Assembly: GCF_024158915.1 (NCBI RefSeq)
Contig: NZ_JAMZGF010000030.1
Location: 1-59,418, forward strand
DNA length: 59,418 bases
Reading direction: 5' to 3'
Source of the DNA: Chryseobacterium sp. S0630
GTDB lineage: Bacteria; Bacteroidota; Bacteroidia; Flavobacteriales; Weeksellaceae
The number at the start of each line of letters is the position of its first letter. Within the stretch, counting starts at the first letter, position 1. The notes under the pieces are model-generated. The model worked only from the letters and a program-made list of their open reading frames with translations. It searched no databases and had not been told where the DNA came from. Below, in pieces: positions 32,868 to 41,007 of the stretch. The translations under genes were made by a program, and so were the position numbers.

Positions 32868-33977
32868 TTAATCTTCAATTTTAAATTCTACCACACTATC
32901 CAGTTTCGGATATTTAGTTGCAGAAATAAATTTCTTTCCGGTACAGTCTATTTCCAGCCAACCTTTCTTTTGTTTTACATCACCTGCTTCCATTACAAAA
33001 GGAATAAAAGAGATTTCATTTTTCCCTTCTTCTTTGATCTCTCTGTACTGAACGGCTATATCCAGGATACATTCATGGTCTGTATTCAGCTTTACATTTC
33101 TGTAAATAATATCATAATGCGTTTCCTGGTTCTCAGGAATTTCAAGGTAAGTTTCCCATCCTGTAATATCAGAGTTCAGTTCACTGATTGCTTTCAATGC
33201 ATAATAAAGAGCAATTGTATAATATTTTCTTGTTCCTGTTCTGGTATAGTCTTCTACAAAGTGTCCACCTTCAAATAAAATGGTTGGCATTCCTGCTTTG
33301 ATAAAATTATCTCCGGTAGAAGTCGGATAAAACTCATCAGAATATCTCCCAATCTGGTTGGGAATCATTTCTTTTAAATGGTTATACACACTTCCAATAA
33401 CTGCCATACATTTTTTTCTGTTTTCAGTAACGGTACGTTCTACGTTTTCGGAAGGTGCCAAAAAGGAAAGTGTAGCAGGATGAATTCCATCTGTAGTAAA
33501 TATGGTTCTCTGCTCATGAAGGTTGAGTGCATAATCATATTTTTTGGAAGCGGCTGCTTTTTTCAGGAATTTAATCTCTTTACTGGCTTCGTTATGAAAA
33601 TCTCTGTTCAGATCAATATCAGCAGCATTCAGTCTGGTCCATCTTTCAGATCCGTCCGGATTCAGCATGAATATAAAATCAAGTTTTATTTTACTGAACA
33701 CATCCTCTTTCAGCTCCGGAGCTTTATCAAGACTTACTAAAAGGTCAAGCATTGCATGAGTAGCATTGGATTCATTTCCGTGCATTTGTGACCAGGCCAA
33801 TACCTGAATGTTTCCGGTTCCGATGCTTAACTGATAAATAGGTTTATCTAAATAGGATGTTCCGATCTCCTGAATATAATCGCTGAGATTGGTCTGTAGA
33901 TAAGAAAATAATTTTTCAGGGGAAATATAGCGATTTGAGAAATCGGGGTTTTGAGAATAGATCTGTTCAAAATTCAT
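32868..33977 (-). CDS. M14-family zinc carboxypeptidase
   Basis: A 369-aa peptidase M14 domain without a signal peptide. Zinc ligands His66 and Glu69 lie in SQMHGNES, the Asn-Arg substrate clamp in DIDLNRDF (near 122-129), the third ligand His in ALNLHEQ (near 155), and the catalytic Glu probably in LFEGGHF (near 240). The C-terminal 100 residues form a small beta domain. Lack of a signal peptide suggests a cytoplasmic role in peptide or amide turnover. A TAAATTTG element at 34007-34000 lies 22 nt before the ATG. Confidence 0.9.
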   Translation of the reverse strand: MNFEQIYSQNPDFSNRYISPEKLFSYLQTNLSDYIQEIGTSYLDKPIYQLSIGTGNIQVLAWSQMHGNESNATHAMLDLLVSLDKAPELKEDVFSKIKLDFIFMLNPDGSERWTRLNAADIDLNRDFHNEASKEIKFLKKAAASKKYDYALNLHEQRTIFTTDGIHPATLSFLAPSENVERTVTENRKKCMAVIGSVYNHLKEMIPNQIGRYSDEFYPTSTGDNFIKAGMPTILFEGGHFVEDYTRTGTRKYYTIALYYALKAISELNSDITGWETYLEIPENQETHYDIIYRNVKLNTDHECILDIAVQYREIKEEGKNEISFIPFVMEAGDVKQKKGWLEIDCTGKKFISATKYPKLDSVVEFKIED

Positions 33978-34032
33978 TTTAGGAATAGTTTACAAGAATC
34001 AAATTTAGCCATTTTTAGTCAAAAACTTAAAT

Positions 34033-34925
34033 TAACATTTGTAAATATTGGTAAAATTAACAAATTTACATTTGACATCTGTTTTGAAAATTGTTTACAA
34101 GGTTTAAATTGGTTGCTTTTAGAGTTCTAAAAACAAGTTAACACTTGTAACATCATTAAACAGTACTGCAAGACAAATTGTCTGTGGATAAAATTGTGGA
34201 TTGCGAATAATTTAATTTAATACATTTAAAACATTAAAATTCAGTCATTTATGAAATTCATCTCAATTGTTTTTATAATGATGCTTTAAGTGATAAAAAG
34301 GCTTTTTTTCGTCATTTAAGAGTTATTTTATTAAACATATACATTGTGGATAACCTTGTTGTTTAACGGTGTATACATATGTAAAACCAGTAAATAACCA
34401 AACAGATTTCTGAAAATAACTCAAATAACACTTTTTATAAGAGTTTTAATCTTTAATAAAATAAGTAGTTTAACAGGAATACTATTTTCCTTTCAATTTC
34501 GTCCAATATGGGCTTAAAATGGTGTATTTACAACAGTAATTTACCAATGTAATTCTGATAAAAATGCTTTTATATGCATTATATGAGGTATTTATCGATA
34601 ATTCTGTTTCCAGAAATGATTTAAGTAGTTTAATAATGTATATTCTATTTTTAAGGATATTTAATGGACAAAATAACTCCATCAATGGGCTAAATTTACA
34701 TTTTTAAACCAGTATTTAGGAAAAATAAAAGTCTTTTAATAGATATAAATAATCTGTGGAGCATTGTAATGGTACATTAGTCTAATAAGTAAATACAATT
34801 GTAATTTAGCTATAAATAGTTGATTTTAAAATAATTAAAATTAAGTTACAAATGTATACAAAGAAAATCTTCAGTTATTTACATTTGTATTTTGCATTTG
34901 TAAATTATATATATTACATTTGTAA
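34033..34925. promoter_or_regulatory. Array of TTACA-N2-TGTAA dyads (putative operators)
   Basis: Sites with at most one mismatch: 34033-34044, 34139-34150, 34373-34384, 34528-34539, 34541-34552, 34793-34804, 34846-34857, 34879-34890, 34892-34903 and 34914-34925 (the last perfect). The final two overlie the -33 and -7 elements of the XRE regulator gene. A symmetrical 12-bp site suits a dimeric HTH protein, so autoregulation is the simplest reading. Confidence 0.55.
34891..34922 (+). promoter_or_regulatory. Promoter of the XRE regulator gene
   Basis: TTTG at 34891-34894, 20-nt spacer, TACATTTG at 34915-34922; ATG at 34947. Both elements lie inside dyads of the array. Confidence 0.7.
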
Positions 34926-34946
34926 AATAATTAATGACTTATTTTT

Positions 34947-35483
34947 ATGAGTTTAAATGAAAGAATTTCCAAAATTATAGAGTATTCTCATCTTACTCCT
35001 TCTGAGTTTGCTGATGAGATTGATGTACAGCGTTCGTCTATTTCGCATATCACATCAGGAAGAAACAAACCGTCTCTTGAATTTATCATAAAAATAAAAT
35101 CCCGTTTCCCGGAACTTCTTTGGGACTGGCTGGTTACCGGTGAAGGTGAGATGCTGAAATCCCAGCTGCCCGAATCAGAAATTAACGAAGAATATCCCGA
35201 AGAGGAAAAAATAAAGACAACTCCACTACCCGACCTTTTCACGATGATGAATGATGATGATGAATTTGGAAGTGATGAAACTGAAAGAGAAGCTCCAAAA
35301 TCAACCTCTGGAGAATCGGTTATACCAACCCAGGATAAAGCTCCAGAAAAAATATCGGATTCTCAGCGATTAGAAAATTCCGGCGATCATATTTTAGGTC
35401 AACTATTTGGTAATCAACAAAGTAAAATAAAACGTATTGTTCTGTTCTACGAAAACGGAAAATTCGAAAGTTTTGAGCCTTAA
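34947..35483 (+). CDS. XRE-family helix-turn-helix regulator
   Basis: A 178-aa protein. Residues 4-60 are a Cro/CI HTH domain: LNERISKIIEYSHLTPSEF (helix 1-2), then DVQRSSISHITSGRNKPS with the recognition helix SSISHITSG, and SLEFIIKIKSRFPELLWDWLVTGEGE, the latter a conserved tail of this Bacteroidota subgroup. Residues 75-140 are acidic and probably disordered (EEYPEEEKIK, MNDDDEFGSDETERE). The C-terminus ends in a short conserved KIKRIVLFYENGKFESFEP. Its promoter is embedded in the dyad array. Monocistronic with a terminator. Confidence 0.9.
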   Translation: MSLNERISKIIEYSHLTPSEFADEIDVQRSSISHITSGRNKPSLEFIIKIKSRFPELLWDWLVTGEGEMLKSQLPESEINEEYPEEEKIKTTPLPDLFTMMNDDDEFGSDETEREAPKSTSGESVIPTQDKAPEKISDSQRLENSGDHILGQLFGNQQSKIKRIVLFYENGKFESFEP

Positions 35484-35486
35484 AAA

Positions 35487-35513
35487 AACCTGATCAAAGA
35501 AAATGATCAGGTT
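35487..35513 (+). terminator. Terminator of the XRE regulator gene
   Basis: AACCTGATCA (35487-35496) and TGATCAGGTT (35504-35513) form a perfect 10-bp stem with a 7-nt loop, 4 bp past the stop. Confidence 0.85.
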
Positions 35514-35887
35514 AAAAAATATTTGAAGAAGAAAACTAAAGCTATTGCTTTATTTTATTTTTAAAATTTTTACAGGATACCAGTTGATAGAGTTTTTCTT
35601 TTTTATGATCATCTGTTCCTATAATTATAGTTTTTACAATTTGGGCTATTTAAAAGGGGTAATAGTACTGAATTATTATATGGTTGGGCTTCTGTTCTAA
35701 GACAGAATTATAACAGTAATTGAAAACATTTTTTTGCATTAGTTTTTATGGCTCTATCAAATATAATTATTTAAAATCAAATCAGCAATAAAAATAAAAT
35801 TATTTTAATATATAATCACAACAATAGACAATTGTTTCGATTATTATTAATCACCCTATTTCCCCAGTCGCTTAATTCCAATAAAAA

Positions 35888-35909
35888 AGACCCACAAAAC
35901 TGCAGGTCT
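35888..35909 (-). terminator. Terminator of the proline dehydrogenase gene
   Basis: AGACC (35888-35892) pairs with GGTCT (35905-35909), with a T run following on the minus strand, 28 bp past the stop. Confidence 0.6.
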
Positions 35910-35937
35910 AATAATAGATATATTAAGAACAATATTC

Positions 35938-37104
35938 TTATTTCTTTCTTCTTTCAAGTTCTTTTTTGATCAGTCCAAGCTCTCTTCCGGTTTGTCCGGC
36001 TACAGAGGTGTTTTCCTGGGCTCTTCTCGTCAAATAAGGTACAACGTCCTTTACAGGTCCATATGGAAGATATTTAGCCACATTATAGCCTTTATCAGAC
36101 AAATAGAAGGTAATATTATCACTCATTCCGTAAAGCTGTCCGAAATAAACGTGTGGATTGCCGTTTTCCAGAGATTTTGCTTTCATTTTATCCATAATCA
36201 GCTCTGAAGAGATTTCATTATGAGTTCCAAAGAATGCTGAAACCTTATCCAAATGATCCATTACGAAGTCAATTCCTGCATTATAGTTCTTATCTGAAGC
36301 CTCTTTGGTTGGCTGAATAGGATCTGGATATCCTTTTTCTGCAGCTCTGGCTCTTTCTTTTTCCATATAAGCACCACGAACAATCTTGTACCCGATGAAG
36401 TAATTCTTTTCTCTTGCTCTTTGAAGGTTGGCTTCCATATATTCCAGTCTTCCTGTTCTGTACATCTGGATGGTATTCCAAACGATAGGTTTCTGCTGGT
36501 TATATTTCTCCATCATCTCTTCACAAAGATGGTCTGCTGCATCCTGCATCCAGGTTTCTTCAGCATCTACCATTACTTTTTTATCATGTTCATGGCAAAG
36601 ACTGCATACTTCATCAAATCTTTTTACAACTCTTTCCCATTCTTCTTTCTGACTGGTAGTAAGCTCCGCTCCTTTTCCAACAGCTTCATAAAGATCAATT
36701 CTTCCGAAAGCAGTAGGTTTAAATACAATAAAAGGAATCGCCGGATTTCCTACTGAGAATCTTACAATGTCCTTAATTTCTTTGCAAACCGCATCAAAGG
36801 TTTCCTCATCTTCCTTCCCTTCAATGGAATAATCAAAAATACTTCCAACTCCTCTTTTGAATAGCTGCTTTACAACTTTCATACTTTCTTCACGGGTTTC
36901 ACCACCACAGAACTGCGCAAATAAAGTATTTTTTACAATTCCGGTTACGAAAGGAAAGTTGTTGTGTACTGTGAAATTCAGAACAGATGTTCCAAGGCTT
37001 GTAAGAGCCGGCTGTTCAATCATCTTAAACATCCAGTAAGCCTTTCTCAATTGTGCATCAGACTTGTCTGCAAATGCAATTTTAGTATCATTAAAAATGG
37101 GCAT
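35938..37104 (-). CDS. Proline dehydrogenase
   Basis: A 388-aa FAD-dependent proline dehydrogenase (PutA PRODH-domain family, single-domain form), oxidising proline to pyrroline-5-carboxylate. It is a TIM barrel: KVMVDAEETWMQDAAD (near 180-195), NTIQMYRTGRLEYM (near 213-226), YKIVRGAYMEKERARA (near 243-258), FGTHNEISSELIM (near 294-306) and YFGQLYGMSDNITFYLS (near 322-338), with the RRAQENT motif at the C-terminus that binds substrate carboxylate. A TACCTTTG element at 37136-37129 lies 24 nt upstream. The P5C dehydrogenase gene is not in the window. Confidence 0.95.
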   Translation of the reverse strand: MPIFNDTKIAFADKSDAQLRKAYWMFKMIEQPALTSLGTSVLNFTVHNNFPFVTGIVKNTLFAQFCGGETREESMKVVKQLFKRGVGSIFDYSIEGKEDEETFDAVCKEIKDIVRFSVGNPAIPFIVFKPTAFGRIDLYEAVGKGAELTTSQKEEWERVVKRFDEVCSLCHEHDKKVMVDAEETWMQDAADHLCEEMMEKYNQQKPIVWNTIQMYRTGRLEYMEANLQRAREKNYFIGYKIVRGAYMEKERARAAEKGYPDPIQPTKEASDKNYNAGIDFVMDHLDKVSAFFGTHNEISSELIMDKMKAKSLENGNPHVYFGQLYGMSDNITFYLSDKGYNVAKYLPYGPVKDVVPYLTRRAQENTSVAGQTGRELGLIKKELERRKK

Positions 37105-37128
37105 TCCTATTTATTAAATTTAGTTTTG

Positions 37129-37136
37129 CAAAGGTA
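37129..37136 (-). promoter_or_regulatory. Probable -7 element of the proline dehydrogenase gene
   Basis: TACCTTTG on the minus strand, identical to the -7 element of the SRP RNA; no matching TTTG at the usual distance, where the UbiA gene ends. Confidence 0.55.
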
Positions 37137-37167
37137 ATAATAACCTCAGTTTATTTAAAGAATTTTT

Positions 37168-38097
37168 TTACAATTTATGCTCTATTCCATTTAAAAGCAT
37201 TGCGATGATTCCAATGAAAACCCAGAATCGTAATACGTTCAGTGTAAGAAAGTTACTCCTTCTGGAAGCGTTTAAAAGAAGATAAATACATATAATCATG
37301 ACAAAAAGCCCTCCGGCAAAATAATAGGCCATGAATCCGGTGATACCGGTTTTTGTAATAATCTTCATTGAAACTACCATGGTAACGATCAGTAAAGAAG
37401 TGAGAATAATTTTTGTATTTCTGCTTTTAAAATAATTGGGAATTGTAGTATATCCGAATGTTTTATCCACACTTCTGGTAAGAGTATCTTTCACAATATC
37501 AATACACAACAGAATAAGAAACAGAAAGACAGCCATCAGGAAAACCTTTTTGGAAAAGGTTTCGTAATACACCATCATTCCAAAGAACGGATACAAAGTG
37601 AGACTGACAAAAGTAAGATTATTCAGGATTAATATTCTGCTCAGTTTATGGCTATAAAACCACATAAAAAACTGATAGACTACAAAAAAAGCAAATACGT
37701 TATGAGAAATCATCCATGCTACTCCCAAAGAAATAGCACTGAGCGCCAGATAAGCATAGAGAAAATATTTTTGTTTGATAAAGCTCTGAACCCTTGTTCT
37801 GAAAGGTTTTACTACATGATCTTTCTCCAGATCGTAGAATTGGTTGATAATACCACCCGCCAGAATCGTAAGGACGGTACAAAAAATAATACCGTGAACT
37901 TTAAAATCAAAGACAAATTTTCTGAAAGATTCATCCTGGTTGAACAGGAAAAAAGTAGAAACATAGAGTGCAAATGTCAACAGAGCAGCTACAAAAAAAC
38001 GTGCTCCAAGCAAAAAGCCCACAAATTGTGAAAATCTGTAAAATAGAGATTTTGAGAAATAGTTTTTAGATTGGAAAGGTTCTTTTTCAGAATTCAT
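37168..38097 (-). CDS. UbiA-superfamily prenyltransferase (geranylgeranylglycerol-phosphate type by context)
   Basis: A 309-aa integral membrane protein with eight to nine helices. The first Asp motif is NQFYDLEKDHVVKPF (near 85-99) and the second DIVKDTLTRSVDKTFGYTT (near 198-216), the two Mg-binding sites of the UbiA fold. Flavobacterial relatives are often labelled geranylgeranylglycerol-phosphate geranylgeranyltransferase, but the acceptor cannot be read from sequence. It begins 10 bp after a GHMP kinase of mevalonate type, so isoprenoid supply and prenyl transfer are plausibly coupled. Confidence 0.85.
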   Translation of the reverse strand: MNSEKEPFQSKNYFSKSLFYRFSQFVGFLLGARFFVAALLTFALYVSTFFLFNQDESFRKFVFDFKVHGIIFCTVLTILAGGIINQFYDLEKDHVVKPFRTRVQSFIKQKYFLYAYLALSAISLGVAWMISHNVFAFFVVYQFFMWFYSHKLSRILILNNLTFVSLTLYPFFGMMVYYETFSKKVFLMAVFLFLILLCIDIVKDTLTRSVDKTFGYTTIPNYFKSRNTKIILTSLLIVTMVVSMKIITKTGITGFMAYYFAGGLFVMIICIYLLLNASRRSNFLTLNVLRFWVFIGIIAMLLNGIEHKL

Positions 38098-38107
38098 TCC
38101 AATCTAT

Positions 38108-39034
38108 TTAAAATCTGTAAATCACTTCTTTTTGGAAGCCATCAAGCATTTTTTCTGCTTTTGCATAGTCTTTGGTAAATCCTAAGATATAGCCGCCTCC
38201 ACCGCTACCGCACAGTTTCAGATAATAAGCGTTAGAATCCAGTCCTTTTTTCCAGATATTAAAAATACTTTCAGGAATCATTGGTCGGAAATGTTCATAA
38301 GCCCAGTGAGAAAGCTTTTTAAGATTTCTGAAGAATGGGTTCATGTCTTTTTTAAGGAAAGATTCGATACATGCGTTGTTATAACGGATGAACTCTTCTT
38401 TAAGGGTTTTACGGAAACCTTCTGTTTTCATTTTTTCAAAGAAAATCTGGATCATAGGTCCTGTCTCACCAGTCATTCCGGAATCAATCAGGAAAATGGC
38501 TCCTTTTCCTTCTTCACCTTCCGGGATATTTACCCTGTCTAAATTTTCTTTATTTTCAATAAGGATTGGCAGATTCATGTAACAGATCAGTGGATCCATT
38601 CCTGAACTTTTTCCATGGAAATAGCTTTCCATTTCACCAAAAACAGCTTTTAATTTTTTAAGATTATCTTTTGAAATGTTTTCAGGGTTCAGCTTGCTGA
38701 CTGAATATTTTTCAAAAATAGCAGCTACCAAAGCCCCGGAACTTCCCACTCCATATCCCTGAGGAATATTAGAATCAAAGAAAAGTCCGTTTGAAATATC
38801 GTTTTTGAAGCTCTCGATATCCAACTTAAAATCGTCGGAAAGATCAAGTGCTGTAAGAAATTCAGAATATTTCTGCAGATGTCTGTTGGAATTAAGCTCA
38901 AATTCAGAACTCAAATCTGAAAATTTCAAAGTTCCTTTATAGAAGCTGTAAGGTACTACAAGCCCCTGGGAATCTTCAATCATTCCATATTCTCCAAACA
39001 GGATTATTTTTGCATAAAATAAAGGGTTGGTCAT
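38108..39034 (-). CDS. GHMP kinase, mevalonate kinase type
   Basis: About 308 aa. The GHMP ATP-binding motif is PQGYGVGSSGALVAAIFEK (near 94-112), and the C-terminal motif 3 is KLCGSGGGGYILGF (near 278-291); the N-terminal AKIILFGEYGMIEDSQGLVVP matches mevalonate kinases (K-x-I-L-F-G-E). Full length for the short bacterial form. I start at 39034 (MTNPLFYAKI) since the 18 codons upstream are hydrophobic and overlap the TAACTTTG promoter element at 39062-39055. It shares an operon with the UbiA enzyme, consistent with the mevalonate route used by Flavobacteriia. Confidence 0.87.
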   Translation of the reverse strand: MTNPLFYAKIILFGEYGMIEDSQGLVVPYSFYKGTLKFSDLSSEFELNSNRHLQKYSEFLTALDLSDDFKLDIESFKNDISNGLFFDSNIPQGYGVGSSGALVAAIFEKYSVSKLNPENISKDNLKKLKAVFGEMESYFHGKSSGMDPLICYMNLPILIENKENLDRVNIPEGEEGKGAIFLIDSGMTGETGPMIQIFFEKMKTEGFRKTLKEEFIRYNNACIESFLKKDMNPFFRNLKKLSHWAYEHFRPMIPESIFNIWKKGLDSNAYYLKLCGSGGGGYILGFTKDYAKAEKMLDGFQKEVIYRF

Positions 39035-39054
39035 ATTGACAATAAATCTTTTTG

Positions 39055-39089
39055 CAAAGTTAAAAATTATTCCGCTGAATATAAGCAAA
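39055..39089 (-). promoter_or_regulatory. Probable promoter of the GHMP kinase/UbiA unit
   Basis: Minus strand: TTTG at 39089-39086 and TAACTTTG at 39062-39055, spacer 23 nt, slightly longer than the 18-21 nt of the other promoters; ATG at 39034. Confidence 0.5.
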
Positions 39090-39208
39090 ACTCAGGCCGA
39101 ATTGTCTTCTATTTTACTTTCTTCAGTTCTTCTATTAAAATTACGAAAAAAATATGATAAATAAATATAATTCCATGGATAAAATTCAATGAATTACCTT
39201 GATAAAAA

Positions 39209-39232
39209 AAAGACGTTAAAAATAACGTCTTT
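39209..39232 (-). terminator. Terminator of the MFS (Atg22-like) gene
   Basis: AAAGACGTTA (39209-39218) pairs with TAACGTCTTT (39223-39232), 4-nt loop, T run on the minus strand, 6 bp past the stop of the MFS gene. Confidence 0.85.
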
Positions 39233-39238
39233 TCAATT

Positions 39239-40729
39239 TTATAATGTTTCTCTGTCTGTTCTCATTTTGACCTTCAGGAATCGGATTAAAACTAATCCTG
39301 CTCCAAAGAATATGGTCATTGATAAAGCGGCAATACGCATATTATTGAAGTGTTCAATCAATGTTGCAAAGATGAATGTTCCGATAATGATGGCAATTTT
39401 CTCCAAAACATCATAGAAGCTGAAGTAAGTAGTGTTTTCCATCGAGTTCTCCGGAAGCAGTTTTGAGTATGTGGACCTGGACATCGCCTGAAGGCCACCC
39501 ATTACCAAACCTACTACTGCTGCCACTCCATAAAACTGATATTCTACTGTAGGATTTTCTTTGTTCAGGAAATAAGCCCAAAGACAAGCTATAATCCAAA
39601 GGATGATCGCAATTGAAATAACATTTCTGTTTCCAATTCTCTTGGACAGTCTTGAGAAAATAACCGCTCCGATAATAGCTTCAATCTGAATCACCAGAAG
39701 GGTTCCGATCAGTTTATCCTGAGCAAGATTAATTTCACTCTTTCCAAATAATGTAGCCATCAGGAAAATGGTCTGCATTCCTACACTGTAAAAGAAGAAA
39801 CTCGATAGGAAGAATTTCAGATTTCTATCTTTGAAAAGTTCTCCTCCTACTTTAAACAGCTCATGAAAACTTTCTTTTGCAATATCTTTATAGAAGCTCA
39901 GGTTATCTTTAAATACCTCAAAAAAACCACCCTGCTCTTCATGTTTTTTGAAGATATTCTTATAGTTCAGTAGTACTAAATCTTTAGGAAGTTTATCTTT
40001 CACATCCCCAAATTGAGGAAGGTGTTTGAATGTATATTGAGAAAAACCGAACCACCATGCTCCTGTTAAAAGGAAACTGATTCTTGTAAATAATAGCTGT
40101 TGGGCTGCTCCTTTGGCAAAAACCTGAATCAATACCAAACAGATGACCACTAAAACTACAGAACCAATATATCCGTAAACATATCCTCTTGCAGAAAGTG
40201 CATCCTGTCTGTCCGGTGTGGCAATATCCGGGAGGAAAGAGTTGTAAAAAACTAAACTTCCCCAGAAACCGACACTGGCTGTAATACTGAATAAAAATCC
40301 TAAAAATACATTATGCATTCCCGTAAACATGGCCAATCCCATACAAGATGTGGCACCAAGATAACAGAAAAACTGCAGGAAAGACTTTTTGTTTCCAATA
40401 GTATCCGCTAATGAAGATAAAAATGGAGACAGTAATACCACAACAAAGAATGATATGGTAAGGGAATATCCATACACGGCATCCGGTTGATATTCTTCGC
40501 CAAAAATTTTGATCATATGCCTTACCGGAACATCAATCCATGTTTTTGTTTCCGCTATATATTCTTTTTTCTCGTAAGCGGTGGTAAGAATTGAGTAATA
40601 AATGGGGAAAATGGTAGAGGTAATCACCAGGGAATAAACAGAATTTGCCCAGTCATATACCGCCCAGGCTTTCATAATTTTCGGATTATTCTTTATGTTT
40701 TTAGGCTGTCGATTCTCAGTTTCAGACAT
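39239..40729 (-). CDS. MFS transporter, UMF1/Atg22-like
   Basis: A 496-aa membrane protein with twelve hydrophobic segments in two six-helix halves. The opening KAWAVYDWANSVYSLVITSTIFP is the signature of the Atg22/UMF1 branch of the major facilitator superfamily, and GLVMGGLQAMSRSTYSKLLPE near residue 430 is its conserved second signature. In eukaryotes Atg22 exports vacuolar amino acids; bacterial substrates are unknown. The central loop (about 235-300) is long and charged. A TATTTTTG element at 40758-40751 is a likely -7 box. Confidence 0.92.
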   Translation of the reverse strand: MSETENRQPKNIKNNPKIMKAWAVYDWANSVYSLVITSTIFPIYYSILTTAYEKKEYIAETKTWIDVPVRHMIKIFGEEYQPDAVYGYSLTISFFVVVLLSPFLSSLADTIGNKKSFLQFFCYLGATSCMGLAMFTGMHNVFLGFLFSITASVGFWGSLVFYNSFLPDIATPDRQDALSARGYVYGYIGSVVLVVICLVLIQVFAKGAAQQLLFTRISFLLTGAWWFGFSQYTFKHLPQFGDVKDKLPKDLVLLNYKNIFKKHEEQGGFFEVFKDNLSFYKDIAKESFHELFKVGGELFKDRNLKFFLSSFFFYSVGMQTIFLMATLFGKSEINLAQDKLIGTLLVIQIEAIIGAVIFSRLSKRIGNRNVISIAIILWIIACLWAYFLNKENPTVEYQFYGVAAVVGLVMGGLQAMSRSTYSKLLPENSMENTTYFSFYDVLEKIAIIIGTFIFATLIEHFNNMRIAALSMTIFFGAGLVLIRFLKVKMRTDRETL

Positions 40730-40750
40730 TTCAAATATATATTAGTAGCA

Positions 40751-40758
40751 CAAAAATA
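40751..40758 (-). promoter_or_regulatory. Probable -7 element of the MFS (Atg22-like) gene
   Basis: TATTTTTG on the minus strand, 21 nt before the ATG at 40729. A TATATTTG at 40739-40732 is too near the ATG unless the message is leaderless. Confidence 0.5.
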
Positions 40759-40943
40759 GAAAAACTACTGAATATTCTATGGTTTTTAATGTTATTTTGA
40801 AAATAATAATTGTAGGGTATTGAAATCATTCAGCAAAGTTTTAATCTTACTTTATACTTTATAGGGTCTGAAAATCCTTCATCTATGTTGTATTGACCAA
40901 TCTGAATATGACTGAAGATCTCATCATTCTATTCTGTAACGAA

Positions 40944-40971
40944 AAAATCGGGGTACACAGACCCCGATTTT
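40944..40971. terminator. Terminator of the thiolase gene
   Basis: AAAATCGGGGT (40944-40954) and ACCCCGATTTT (40961-40971), a perfect 11-bp stem with A and T runs; 37 bp beyond the thiolase stop on the minus strand. Confidence 0.9.
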
Positions 40972-41007
40972 TATATTTTAAACACACAATGTGTTTGTAT
41001 ATGCCAA

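Larger units (their letters stand above)
33978..34946. other. Gene-free AT-rich region, 969 bp, with dyad array and two DnaA-box matches
   Basis: Very AT-rich with no credible gene; the longest frame (67 codons on the minus strand at 34482-34685) has a biased composition and no features. It holds about ten copies of a TTACA-N2-TGTAA dyad (34033 to 34925), two exact TTATCCACA matches (minus strand, 34183-34191 and 34345-34353) and the promoter of the XRE gene. Confidence 0.7.
35484..35937. other. Gene-free spacer, 454 bp
   Basis: Starts with the XRE gene terminator and ends with the proline dehydrogenase terminator. The 370 bp between them is AT-rich, with only frames of about 30 codons and no leader-like or repeat features that I can see. 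Confidence 0.6.

Noticed and set aside
34183..34353. Chromosomal replication origin
   Set aside because: Two DnaA-box matches alone are too few, a third lies in coding DNA, no dnaA/dnaN or strand switch is nearby; kept only as a weak finding.
34482..34685. 67-codon frame on the minus strand in the dyad-rich spacer
   Set aside because: AT-driven composition, no promoter, no features of a known family, and it spans several dyads; it looks like a chance frame.
36421..36756. Frames over 100 codons antisense to the proline dehydrogenase and other genes
   Set aside because: Composition is that of the reverse complement of a well-supported coding sequence; each lies wholly inside a recognised gene.
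40732..40739. TATATTTG immediately before the MFS start as the promoter
   Set aside because: Only 2 nt from the ATG, so transcription would begin inside the gene; the TATTTTTG at 40751-40758 is better placed.
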